DNA from: Planctomycetota bacterium
Lineage (GTDB): Bacteria > Planctomycetota > UBA1135 > GCA-002686595
Direction of reading: 5' to 3'
DNA: 58,079 nt
Assembly: GCA_029259655.1 (NCBI GenBank)
Contig: JAJDET010000143.1
Location: 1 to 58,079, forward strand
This document shows, piece after piece, positions 1 through 8,085 of the stretch. The position numbers and the translations under genes were made by a program. Position 1 is the stretch's first letter, and each line of letters opens with the position of its first letter. The notes below the pieces were generated by a model that had not been told where the DNA came from, made no database searches, and saw only the letters and a list, made by a program, of their open reading frames with translations.

Positions 1-661
1 CCTCGCCCGACGCCACGTGGTCGAAGATCTCGCGCAGCGTCTGGCCCCGGACCAGCGGCATCGTGAAGTACACGCGCCCGTCCTTGTCGAGACCGAGGTC
101 GTGAACGGGGACGATGCCCGGGTGGTCGAGCTGGCCGGTGATCTGGGCCTCGTCGAGGAAGCGCGCGAGCTGGTGTTCGCCGACTCTGGGCGTCCCGTCC
201 GCTCCGGGCTCCTCGTCGCGACCCAGCACGACCTTCATCGCGAGGTTCCGTCGCAGGTCCTTGTCCCAGACGCGCAGGATGGCGCCCATGCCGCCGCGTG
301 CGACGACGCCGCGCGGCTGGTAGCCGGCCGTGGAGGAGCCGTCCTTGGCCAGTCGGTCGAAGACGGAGGTGGTCGTGGATTCGTCGTCGTCGCCCGAGAG
401 CGAGATGTCGAGGTCGATCGAGTCCCCGAAGGTGCGCCGGAGCCGGTCGCTGATCGAGGGGCCCTGACCGAGGATCTCGATCAGCTCGGTGGCGCGCTCC
501 CACTCGGTCCACAGGCTGCGGAGCTCGTCCGACACCTCCGGCCGCAGCCGGCAGAAGTCGTCGAAGCTCGCGTCGGGCTCGCGGTCGCGACGCCGCAGGA
601 ACTCCCCGAAGGCTGCGACCACCTCTTCCGAGGGAGCTCTCTGTTCCTGTTCCGATGCCAT
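1..661 (-). CDS. Ser/Thr protein kinase, N-terminal part (runs off the window edge)
   Basis: Partial gene: the first 220 codons are visible, from an ATG at 661-659. The first ~110 residues are a hydrophilic, acidic leader resembling the N-terminal region seen in large multidomain bacterial kinases. A Hanks-type kinase domain follows: a glycine-rich loop (ARGGMG, ~120-125), the ATP-anchoring Lys in AMKVV (~142) and a helix-C Glu in FLDEAQ (~170). The HxDLKxxN and DFG motifs lie outside the window, so activity cannot be judged. It probably phosphorylates Ser/Thr on cytoplasmic partners. It is the first gene of its transcript toward the window edge; no operon partner is visible. Confidence 0.88.
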   Translation of the reverse strand, partial: MASEQEQRAPSEEVVAAFGEFLRRRDREPDASFDDFCRLRPEVSDELRSLWTEWERATELIEILGQGPSISDRLRRTFGDSIDLDISLSGDDDESTTTSVFDRLAKDGSSTAGYQPRGVVARGGMGAILRVWDKDLRRNLAMKVVLGRDEEPGADGTPRVGEHQLARFLDEAQITGQLDHPGIVPVHDLGLDKDGRVYFTMPLVRGQTLREIFDHVASGE

Positions 662-722
662 CCGCGGTCCTCGTGCGCGAGGACCGGCATCTTATCGCGT
701 GCGGGCGTCCCGCATTCTAGCT

Positions 723-1403
723 TCAGCGGTTCGCCGCGCGCTCGGCGAAGAGGAGCAGCGCCCGGTGGAACTCGTCCGGCGCATCGAGGTAGCAGGGGTG
801 GCTCCCGCCGTCGATCAAGAGGAGCTCGGCATCGGGCAGTGCGCTGACCAGGTCCTCGGCGCCGCTCACCGGGAAGACCTCGTCCAGGGCTCCCCACACG
901 ACGAGGGTCGGGACCTCCGCGGCCGGGAGCGCGTCGCGGAAGAGGTCCAGGGCCGCCGGTGCGACCGGGACGAATCCGGACAGGCGCTCCGGAGAACCGG
1001 TCGCGAGCGGGAGTGCGTAGCGACCGCTCATCGAGGGGGCGACCACGATCGGCCGGACGAGCTCGAGCGCGGAGAGGACCTCGCCCAGGAACACGTCGGG
1101 ATCGTGCTCCGCGCGGCCGGATTCTCCATGGCCCGGAAGATCGATGGCGACGACGCGCAGCCCGGCTTCGCCGAGGGCGTCGAGTGTTCCGAGCTCTTGC
1201 CAGGTCCGAGCCGAGAAGCGAGCTCCGTGCAGCAGGACCACTGCGGTTCTGTCGGCGGGGCCCGCCGTGAGGCAGTGGACGTCGATGTTCCCGACCTCGA
1301 CCACAATCGAGCCGATCGCCTCGGGAACCACGGGCGGCGCTACCTCCGCGGGCTCGGCGCAGGAGAGCGCGAGGCACGACACGAAGACGAGGGGGCGCGC
1401 CAT
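723..1403 (-). CDS. alpha/beta hydrolase of the ABHD14 (CIB) type, lipoprotein-like signal
   Basis: 226 residues with a short hydrophobic N-terminus ending in LALSC (~11-15), a plausible lipobox, so probably exported and lipid-anchored. The alpha/beta-hydrolase fold is clear: oxyanion strand VVLLHGARF (~56-64), DLPGHGES (~89-96), and a nucleophile elbow VAPSMSG with Ser124 in place of the usual GxSxG. This matches the SPSLSG elbow of eukaryotic ABHD14 proteins, as do the downstream GFVPVAPA and HPCYLDAPDEF segments. The acid is probably the Asp of GALDE (~174) and the base His202. Substrate unknown; ABHD14B has been described as a lysine deacylase, but transferring that role to a secreted bacterial protein would be speculation. 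Confidence 0.8.
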   Translation of the reverse strand: MARPLVFVSCLALSCAEPAEVAPPVVPEAIGSIVVEVGNIDVHCLTAGPADRTAVVLLHGARFSARTWQELGTLDALGEAGLRVVAIDLPGHGESGRAEHDPDVFLGEVLSALELVRPIVVAPSMSGRYALPLATGSPERLSGFVPVAPAALDLFRDALPAAEVPTLVVWGALDEVFPVSGAEDLVSALPDAELLLIDGGSHPCYLDAPDEFHRALLLFAERAANR

Positions 1404-1413
1404 GGCCTCGAGC

Positions 1414-3132
1414 TCACCGGATCGAGATCCTGCGCGTCACGTCGCGCACCTTCTCGCCCGAGAAGCCGACCGTGGCCTCCCCGCGACCGCGGACGAACCA
1501 CCGGATGCGCACGAGGCCGCGACCGTCGATGCCGTCCTCGGAAGTGAGGCGACCGGGCTCGTGCTCGGCCAGATCGATGCGTTCGGTCCGGAAGCGGTCG
1601 CGGCGGAAGCCGCCCGCCAGGACCTCGATCGACTCTCCCTCGAGCGTGAACAGGTCGGGGCTCCCGATCTTCTCGTCCGCGGCGCGCGCAGAGCGCGTCG
1701 GGATCAGCTCGAGGTTCTCGAAGACGAGGTCCACCGCAGTGACTCCGCCGCCCAGGTCGGTGAGCTCCGGCTCGCCGATCGAGACGCGCGGCATCGAGCG
1801 CGCGTGCCGCAGGCTGAACATCGCGTTCCGGTGCAGCATCTCCTCGATCAGGAAGCTGGGCGGGACGCGCCCGACGTCCTTCTTGAAGCCGCCGATCTCG
1901 ATCTCGCCGTAGAGCGGGTGATCGTAGGGGTGCCAGTCGACGAAGCCCGAGCCCTGCATCATGTTGTCGTCGAACCACATCCGATCTGCGGAGGAGCGCG
2001 AGACCCTCTCGTCCGGACTCAGGCGGTCGTTGGTCCAGAGCTCGTTCGTGAAGCTGATGATCCCCAGGCCCTCGTAGGTCCAGGTGACGAAGCCGCCGAA
2101 GACCGTGTAGAGGTCCTTCCAGATCACCATGTACCGGTAGAAGGGGAGCATCTTCTCGCCCTCCTTCCCGAGCTCGTCGTAGACGCGGACGTCACGGCCG
2201 GGGTAGTTGCCGAAGCCCTCCGCTCCAGGCCCGCGCAGGATCATCCCGCCGGCGTTGTGGAACGACTGCACGGCGGCGATGTTCGGGTGCTTGTAGATGA
2301 AGCGGGCGATCGCGCGCGTTTCCGGCCAGTAGAGCGGGTAGGGCCCCGCGCCGTACTGCACGTGGCCCGGCATCCACATGGACGGCCAGGCGCGGTTCAT
2401 GTCGTAGCCGCCGACTCCGTCTTCGTTGGTGCGGCCGTCGCCGTCGTCGTCGATTCCCTCGGACCCGAGGTAGACCCAGTCGCCGCGGATCCCGAGGTCG
2501 TTCGAGGGGACGCGCTCCATCACGCGCGGGTCGTCGGCGGAGAGGCGGTGGGTCCCTTCACCGGGCAGGAGCTTCCGCATCTGCACGATGTTGCCGTCGC
2601 CGTCGAGGTCGTTGGGCGGATCCTCGTCGAACGCTCCGTCGCGGTCGCTGTCCCAGGGCATCGCCCCCGTGCGCGAGGAGTGGGGGGAATGCGCGTCCCG
2701 GAACCAGCGCGCGCGGCCGTCGGGGTTGACCATCGGGAGGAGGTAGAAGGCCGACCGCTCGAGGAGCTCGCGCACGCGCTCGTTCGTCTCGCGGTTCTCG
2801 AGCAGGTACCAGGCCGTGTAGACGATCGCCTCGGCGCCCTGGACCTCGTTGCCGTGGACGTTCCCGTCGATCCACATGGCGGGCTTGTCCTCGGCCCGTC
2901 CGGTCGAGGCGTCGTTCAGCGTGTAGACGATCAGCTCGCGGTTCTCGACGCTGCGTCCGATGGTCCGGCGCGAGATGAGGCTCGGCCACGTCTCGACCAG
3001 CCGGTCCAGGAGTCCGTAGACCTCCTCGTAGTCGTACAGACGGTTCCACGCGATCTCGACGCGTGGCGCGCGGTCGGCCGCGAGCCCCGGGAAACCGCCC
3101 GACTGGAGGAGCAAGAGGCTCAACCCGATCAT
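1414..3132 (-). CDS. Secreted M14-family zinc carboxypeptidase with Ca-binding-like inserts
   Basis: 572 residues; ATG at 3132 overlaps the upstream stop as ATGA, so translation is coupled to the preceding M14-like gene. The N-terminus (LSLLLLQSGG) is a short secretion signal. M14 catalytic set intact: HGNE (His93, Glu96) and the FHNAGG His (~292) bind zinc, MNRAW (~245-249) supplies substrate-binding Asn-Arg, and Glu364 in FTNELW is the catalytic base. Between zinc motifs lie Asp-rich DxDxDG stretches (~161-181 and ~228-240) resembling dockerin/EF-hand Ca loops. A beta-rich C-terminal domain (~410-572) carries a DHPxxGxxEIGGF motif shared with its neighbour. Likely removes C-terminal residues from extracellular peptides. 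Confidence 0.9.
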   Translation of the reverse strand: MIGLSLLLLQSGGFPGLAADRAPRVEIAWNRLYDYEEVYGLLDRLVETWPSLISRRTIGRSVENRELIVYTLNDASTGRAEDKPAMWIDGNVHGNEVQGAEAIVYTAWYLLENRETNERVRELLERSAFYLLPMVNPDGRARWFRDAHSPHSSRTGAMPWDSDRDGAFDEDPPNDLDGDGNIVQMRKLLPGEGTHRLSADDPRVMERVPSNDLGIRGDWVYLGSEGIDDDGDGRTNEDGVGGYDMNRAWPSMWMPGHVQYGAGPYPLYWPETRAIARFIYKHPNIAAVQSFHNAGGMILRGPGAEGFGNYPGRDVRVYDELGKEGEKMLPFYRYMVIWKDLYTVFGGFVTWTYEGLGIISFTNELWTNDRLSPDERVSRSSADRMWFDDNMMQGSGFVDWHPYDHPLYGEIEIGGFKKDVGRVPPSFLIEEMLHRNAMFSLRHARSMPRVSIGEPELTDLGGGVTAVDLVFENLELIPTRSARAADEKIGSPDLFTLEGESIEVLAGGFRRDRFRTERIDLAEHEPGRLTSEDGIDGRGLVRIRWFVRGRGEATVGFSGEKVRDVTRRISIR

Positions 3133-4838
3133 CGCTTCACCTCCGCACTCGCGCTCGCGATGCCTGCATGTGTCGTCTCCACGGTGACGGTGATTGCGTC
3201 CGGATCCCCCGTGCGGACGAGCCAGGTCGTCTCTTCGCGCTCGCCGTGGAGGTCCTCGATCAGGACCTGCGCGGGACCGGCGACCACGGCGCCGTCGCCC
3301 GCGTCGAGCACCATGCGCGCGGGGCGCACGGTCCGCGAGCGTCGTGCGGCGCGTGTCTGGAACGGTAGCAACGCGTTGTTCGCGACGGTGACCGTGACGC
3401 GCCACAGCCCGCCGCCGAGCTCTTCGGCCGTGCACTCCGCGACGGTCACGCGTGCGAGCAATCCGCCCAGCTCCTGGAGGAAGGCGAGGTGCACGTCGGC
3501 GAGAAGAGCCATCTCGTCGGTCGGCGGCTCGCGCAGCGCGAAGGGCGCGAAGCCCCCGATCTCGACCGAACCGAGATCGGGGTGGTCGAAGGGGCGCCAG
3601 TCGACGAAGCGCCAGCTCTCTTCGGACCCGTCGATCCACGTGAGGCGCTTCGCGTCGAGCGAGGGCTCGAGGTCGTTCTCCGGCTCTTCTTCCTCCTCCT
3701 CCTCCACCGCTTCCTCCGTCTCGTCCTCGTCCGCGTCGGCCTCGCCCTCTTCCTCCGGCGGCGGATCCTCTTCCTTCCACTCCTCCGGCATCTCCCACAG
3801 GACCGTCGAGAGTGTCAGGAGGCCCCGGTGGTCGTAGCACCAGCGCTGGAACGTGCCCGCGTCGTCGGCCTCGCGCGAGGCGGAGTTCTCGGTCGTCTCC
3901 TCGTAGCGTTCCGCGAGCTCGGCCAGGACGTCGGCGTCCGACTGGAGCACGCCCTCGGGGGGGACCCTCATCTTCGACGGCGCGTCGTCCGCGACCGACT
4001 TGGGCTTCTCGTTCAGGTTGTCCGGAGCGCCGTAGCAGAGGACGAGCGCGATGTCGTCGTGGCCCAGGACGAACTCCATCAGTGCGCGCGCCTCCGGCTC
4101 GTCGGAAGGGAAGAGTCCGGCATGCTCGCCGTGCTCCTCCCAGCCGGAGGCGAAGTTGGCGTTGACGATCGTGTCGCGCTCGGGATCCTCCGCGACCTCC
4201 TCGTCGCCGTCCCTGTCGAAGCCCTCGACCTCGAGGCGGAACTCACCGCGCTCGCCGGCCACGATCTTGGCCTCGACCGAGGCGCGCGGGTCGGTCGGAT
4301 CCTCCATCCACTTCCCCTCCGGGTCCGGGACGCGCATCCACGAGACGAGCCCGTCCCCGTCGACGTCCGCAGGCCCGTCCTCTCCCGAGCGCCCGTCGCG
4401 GTCGTTGTCGATTCCACGGCCGCCGGTCGTGCGCTCCTCCCGCGGTGTGAGGAAGCGAGCCTCCGCGGCGTCCGGGTTGGCGCGCGGGATCACGTACACG
4501 CGCGTGGTGTCGAGCAGCTTCGTCACGGCCTCGTCGGACCCGTAGCCCTCGGCGAGCGCGCGGGCGTGGTCGAGCGCGACCGCGCTGTCGAAGACGTCCG
4601 GACCCTCGAGGTTGGCGACGAGCAGGATCGCCGGCTTCGCGGCGAGCTCCGCGCCGTCGAGCACGAGCCCCTGGATGACGCGACCCTCGCGGGAGATGCC
4701 GAGCGAGACCGTCGACGCGACGGCGTGCGTATCCGCGATGCGCGCGATCTCCATGCGCAGCGCGTCGTGGTCGCGGAGCTCGAGCTCACGCGCGGCGTCG
4801 TCCTGGGGCAGGAGACCGAGAAGGAGGAGGTACCACAT
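3129..4838 (-). CDS. M14-like pseudopeptidase (zinc and catalytic residues lost)
   Basis: 569 residues with an N-terminal hydrophobic segment (WYLLLLGLL). It aligns along its length with the downstream M14 enzyme: shared NPDxxEAR, the same paired DxDxDG Asp-rich insert (~144-163), and the C-terminal DHPDLGSVEIGGF motif. The catalytic positions have changed: the zinc pair HxxE is ExxD (Glu78, Asp81), the third ligand His is Tyr269 and the catalytic Glu is Val346. A strongly acidic Glu/Asp tract at ~357-390 is an insertion. The gene overlaps the active copy by 4 nt, so both are made together. I infer a non-catalytic partner, regulator or peptide-binding protein; it may also be a decaying duplicate. 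Confidence 0.82.
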   Translation of the reverse strand: MWYLLLLGLLPQDDAARELELRDHDALRMEIARIADTHAVASTVSLGISREGRVIQGLVLDGAELAAKPAILLVANLEGPDVFDSAVALDHARALAEGYGSDEAVTKLLDTTRVYVIPRANPDAAEARFLTPREERTTGGRGIDNDRDGRSGEDGPADVDGDGLVSWMRVPDPEGKWMEDPTDPRASVEAKIVAGERGEFRLEVEGFDRDGDEEVAEDPERDTIVNANFASGWEEHGEHAGLFPSDEPEARALMEFVLGHDDIALVLCYGAPDNLNEKPKSVADDAPSKMRVPPEGVLQSDADVLAELAERYEETTENSASREADDAGTFQRWCYDHRGLLTLSTVLWEMPEEWKEEDPPPEEEGEADADEDETEEAVEEEEEEEPENDLEPSLDAKRLTWIDGSEESWRFVDWRPFDHPDLGSVEIGGFAPFALREPPTDEMALLADVHLAFLQELGGLLARVTVAECTAEELGGGLWRVTVTVANNALLPFQTRAARRSRTVRPARMVLDAGDGAVVAGPAQVLIEDLHGEREETTWLVRTGDPDAITVTVETTHAGIASASAEVKR

Positions 4839-4924
4839 GTTCCTGATCGTTTCGGGTCGGAGTGGCCCGACAAAGTACAGCAGTCCGCCAGCGCGCGCGA
4901 CGGTGGCGCGCCGCGTGGGCCACG

Positions 4925-6112
4925 TCAGGCGTTCTGCACGCGTTCGCGCGGCGCGCCGAGCAGTTCCGCCAGCTCGCTCGAGCGAGCGCGCGTATCAACG
5001 CGCCCGAGCTCGATCAGCGCATCGATGTAGTCCTCCTGGAACATGAGCAACGAGAGGAGGTCGTTGCTGCGCGTCTCCCGCGTGCCGAGCCCGCGCGTCA
5101 GGAAGCGCAGCGGTCCAGGCAGGTGAGCCTCGTGCTCGTTCGCGAGCTGGCCGAGGTCGCGCGAGGGGCGCAGGACGAGGAGCGACACCGGACGCAGCTC
5201 GCCCGACGAGTCCGCGGCGCCGGCCTCGAGGAGGCGGTTGATGCGCTCGAGGCGCAACGCGTCGCCGTCGAGCTGGTCGAGGAACACCGCGTTCAACAAC
5301 GAGCCCGCCACCTGGGCCGGAGGTGGATAGGAGTCGACGAAACACCGGTCGGTGGCTTCCTGCACGGTCGGGCTGAAACGCGTCGAGACCGCGAGCAAGC
5401 GCTCCGCCCCGAGGTGGATGGCGGGCGAGAGGGGCGCCGTGAGGCGCATGCCCCCGTCCCCGTACCAGCGTCCTTCGATCCCGATCCCGGGGAACAGGAG
5501 CGGCAGGGCGGCGGAGGCCATCACGTGCGGAACGCCGATCTCGCAGGCGACGCTGATGCGGTGCGCACGCTCCCAGCCGCGGATGTCGCGCCCCTGTATC
5601 CAGGTGACGGACTGGCCCGTGGAATAGGAGGAGCCGGTGACGGCGAGCGCGCGCAGCGAGCCCTCCCGGAGGTTCTCCTCGATGCCGGGGATGCGGTCGC
5701 CCTCCGCCTCGAGCGCCACGCGGAGGAACTCCGCCAGGGGCGTCGTGTCGACCATGCCGCGCAGCGCCGGGAGGACGCGGTGGCCGCCGCTCACGAGCCG
5801 CGTTCCCCAGTGCACGACGCGCTTCAGGAGGTCGAGGCTCCTGGCGCGGAAGACCCGCTCGATCGAGATCTCGCGCCAGAGGTGCTCGAGCCGCTTCACC
5901 TGCTCGTCGAGCCCGCCCTCGCTCGCCGCGAGGGAGCAAGCATTGATCGCGCCCGCAGAGACACCGGTCAGGATGTCGACCGTCAGGTCGGGGAAGGTCC
6001 GGGCGATCTCGGCCAGGCAGCCCACCTGGTAGGCGGCGCGAGCTCCTCCGCCTGTCATGACGAGGGCGAGCTCGCCGCCTTCTCGTTCGGGAACGGAGCG
6101 GGGACCACTCAT
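4925..6112 (-). CDS. Patatin-like phospholipase family protein
   Basis: 395 residues. The patatin signature is complete: glycine-rich oxyanion loop GGGARAAYQVG (~21-31), nucleophile elbow GVSAG with Ser52, and the dyad Asp in GDGG (~218). No signal peptide is visible, so a cytoplasmic or membrane-surface lipid hydrolase is likely, of the RssA/YlbK bacterial class by size. The C-terminal ~150 residues are less conserved and carry a conserved-looking LEHExHLPG-like helix region of unknown role. It sits 86 nt upstream of the M14 pair on the same strand, so it may share their transcript, and is divergent from the peptidase gene at 6190. Confidence 0.88.
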   Translation of the reverse strand: MSGPRSVPEREGGELALVMTGGGARAAYQVGCLAEIARTFPDLTVDILTGVSAGAINACSLAASEGGLDEQVKRLEHLWREISIERVFRARSLDLLKRVVHWGTRLVSGGHRVLPALRGMVDTTPLAEFLRVALEAEGDRIPGIEENLREGSLRALAVTGSSYSTGQSVTWIQGRDIRGWERAHRISVACEIGVPHVMASAALPLLFPGIGIEGRWYGDGGMRLTAPLSPAIHLGAERLLAVSTRFSPTVQEATDRCFVDSYPPPAQVAGSLLNAVFLDQLDGDALRLERINRLLEAGAADSSGELRPVSLLVLRPSRDLGQLANEHEAHLPGPLRFLTRGLGTRETRSNDLLSLLMFQEDYIDALIELGRVDTRARSSELAELLGAPRERVQNA

Positions 6113-6189
6113 TGATTGTCAGAGCATCGTATCGACTCTCCGGCGACGCAAGCGCACTCGACGGTCTCGGTGCTAGGCTCTCGGGCAGA

Positions 6190-7767
6190 ATGTCGCGTGT
6201 CGCGCTCAGGGTCTTCGTTTCGTTCGTCGCGATGGCGGCCGTCGGGCCGTTCCTCGCGCCCTCGAGCGCGCAGCGCGTCTCGAGGACGTACTACGAGGAC
6301 GTGCACAACGGCTACAGGTTCCGGCCGCCCGACGACTGGGCAAACATCCCCTCCAAGCCGGACGATCTCGACCGTGGGATCGTCTGCAAGATGGAAGGGG
6401 ACACCAAGATCATCAATGTCTCCGGGAACACCTTCGGAGCGAAGCCGAACCTGAAGGTGGTCGTGGTTCCTGACCGCGACGATTCGGGTGAGCGGTTCGA
6501 CATCGCGCTCGCGCTCCCGGCGCTGGTTCCGATGATCGCCTTTGACCCCGACGATCCCGACGAGGACAAGGAGGTGAAGGGGGCGAAGAAGACCATCGGC
6601 AGGCGTCGGGCATGGACCGTCGACAACGGATTGATCGAGCTGGTCGTCGATACCTACGTCTTCTCCCTGGACCACGCCGACATCTGCTTCGTCTTCGTGA
6701 CGGCTGAAGAGCACTGGAAGAAGTGGAAGCGCACGTTCGGCCTCGTCGCGAAGTCGTTCGAACCGATCGAAATCGAGGAGCTCGAGTACGAGGCGAACGG
6801 GACCTACAACGACGTCCTCTCCTATCACGAGCAGATCGTCGCCCGAACTCCGGGCTGGCGTGCGCTACCCACGCCTTCGCAGAAGTTCGTGATCAAGACC
6901 TCCTCGGACGACATGCAATTCGTCGACGACGTGATCGAGCGCCTGGAGCTCTCCCGCGAGCTCTTCGAGCGAGATTTCCCGCCGTCGCAGGATTTCGATG
7001 CCGTGTCGGTCGTCCGCATCTGCGCGACGGAGGAGGAGTTCCACAGCTACGGCGGAACGCGGAGGGGAACCGGGGGGTGGTTCAACCCTCTCACGACCGA
7101 GCTCGTCCTCTTCGACTACAAGAATACGAACCGGAACTCGACCTACGCGGTGATGAGCCACGAGGCGTTCCACCAGTACTGCCACTTCTTGTTCGACCAG
7201 TCCGATGCCCACCGCTGGTTCGACGAGGGGCACGGGGACTACTACGGCGGCGTCGAGTTCAAGGGAAAGAAGGCGCGCGCCACGAAGAAGATGCCGGCGG
7301 GCTTCGATCGGCTTCCGGTCGCCAAGGATCTGGTCCGGAGCGGCCAGTACGCTCCCCTCCGAAAGCACCTGAACTCGAACCACTCGGAGTGGCAGAACCA
7401 GGGGCCGACGAACGTCTCGTGCTACGGGCAGTCGTGGTCGATCATCTACATGCTGCGCCAGGGCATGCTGGGCGAGGTCTCGCGCAAGATCTGGAGGCCT
7501 GAGTACGCCGAGATCATTCCCAACTACGTCAGCTCACTGTACGAGGGATTCCAGGTGGCGTTCGCAGAGCTGCTGGCCGAGCGCGAGGCCGAGGCGAAGG
7601 AAGAGGGGATCGAGCTCCACCCCGAAGATCGCGAGATCACGCGCTTCGATCTCGACGAGGAGCGCAGGCAGGTCATCTGGGACGCCGCGATGGAGGCGTC
7701 CTGGGGCCAGATCGACCTCGACCGGTTCGAGGAGGACTGGCTGGTCTTCGTGAAGAAGCACCTCTAG
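6190..7767 (+). CDS. Secreted HExxH metallopeptidase (DUF1570-like gluzincin)
   Basis: 525 residues from the ATG at 6190, chosen because it begins a clean signal peptide (RVFVSFVAMAAVGPF, cleavage near SSAQ). The N-terminal ~200 residues form a beta-rich domain starting with a YRFRPPDDW motif also found in the next gene. The peptidase core has SHEAFHQY (HEAFH, residues 324-328) and WFDEGHGDYYGG, whose Glu346 would be the third zinc ligand, as in gluzincins. This arrangement resembles the DUF1570 group common in Planctomycetota. Probably an extracellular or periplasmic endopeptidase; substrate unknown. A hairpin directly follows the stop codon. Confidence 0.82.
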   Translation: MSRVALRVFVSFVAMAAVGPFLAPSSAQRVSRTYYEDVHNGYRFRPPDDWANIPSKPDDLDRGIVCKMEGDTKIINVSGNTFGAKPNLKVVVVPDRDDSGERFDIALALPALVPMIAFDPDDPDEDKEVKGAKKTIGRRRAWTVDNGLIELVVDTYVFSLDHADICFVFVTAEEHWKKWKRTFGLVAKSFEPIEIEELEYEANGTYNDVLSYHEQIVARTPGWRALPTPSQKFVIKTSSDDMQFVDDVIERLELSRELFERDFPPSQDFDAVSVVRICATEEEFHSYGGTRRGTGGWFNPLTTELVLFDYKNTNRNSTYAVMSHEAFHQYCHFLFDQSDAHRWFDEGHGDYYGGVEFKGKKARATKKMPAGFDRLPVAKDLVRSGQYAPLRKHLNSNHSEWQNQGPTNVSCYGQSWSIIYMLRQGMLGEVSRKIWRPEYAEIIPNYVSSLYEGFQVAFAELLAEREAEAKEEGIELHPEDREITRFDLDEERRQVIWDAAMEASWGQIDLDRFEEDWLVFVKKHL

Positions 7768-7783
7768 CGCCAGCGGTTGGCGC
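7767..7783 (+). terminator. Hairpin after the HExxH peptidase gene
   Basis: Perfect 6-bp stem GCGCCA/TGGCGC with a 5-nt loop, starting on the last base of the stop codon. There is no T-tract, so it may be a weak or Rho-assisted terminator or an mRNA 3'-end stabiliser. Confidence 0.4.
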
Positions 7784-8085
7784 ACAGCTCCGGAACCGCC
7801 TAGAATGAGCCCTTCCCCGGGGGCCGGTAGCGGCGCGGGGGCGATGACGCGTCCGCAACCCGCTTCGAGGCTCCGGGAGAGAAGTCTCGAATGTATCGAA
7901 TGCGTGAAGCCTTGCGACTCATGGCTCCGGCCTCGTTTCCGGGATGTCTCACGCAGCGTTCTATCCCCGCTCGCTCGCCCCTGGCCCCTCATACTCCTGG
8001 GAGCCCGTTGAACAAGTCATCCGGCGCCAGAACGGCGTCCTCCACTCCGTTTCAACGGACCCCTAGGCCTCGCCGGAGTCTTCCC
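7768..8085. other. 318-nt intergenic stretch without a credible gene
   Basis: Holds the hairpin above and a possible promoter (below), followed by ~280 nt of 5' leader. Short open frames here have proline/serine/arginine-rich composition and no start signal or family resemblance, so I see no gene. Nothing else recognised. Confidence 0.6.
7777..7806 (+). promoter_or_regulatory. Possible sigma-70-type promoter
   Basis: TTGGCG (7777-7782), 18-nt spacer, TAGAAT (7801-7806). It would place a start about 270 nt before the ATG at 8086. The -35 box overlaps the hairpin, and the match is modest. Confidence 0.3.

Noticed and set aside
3660..3760. Simple-sequence repeat as a phase-variation tract
   Set aside because: Mixed Glu/Asp codons, not a uniform DNA repeat; it is an acidic coding stretch.
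1144..3837. Very long open frame on the plus strand opposite the M14 genes
   Set aside because: Val/Asp/Arg-rich translation typical of the antisense of GC-rich coding DNA; the minus-strand genes carry clear family motifs.
7805..8011. Short open frame in the gap between the two HExxH-type genes
   Set aside because: No ribosome site, no hydrophobic pattern, no family; composition like random GC-rich frames.
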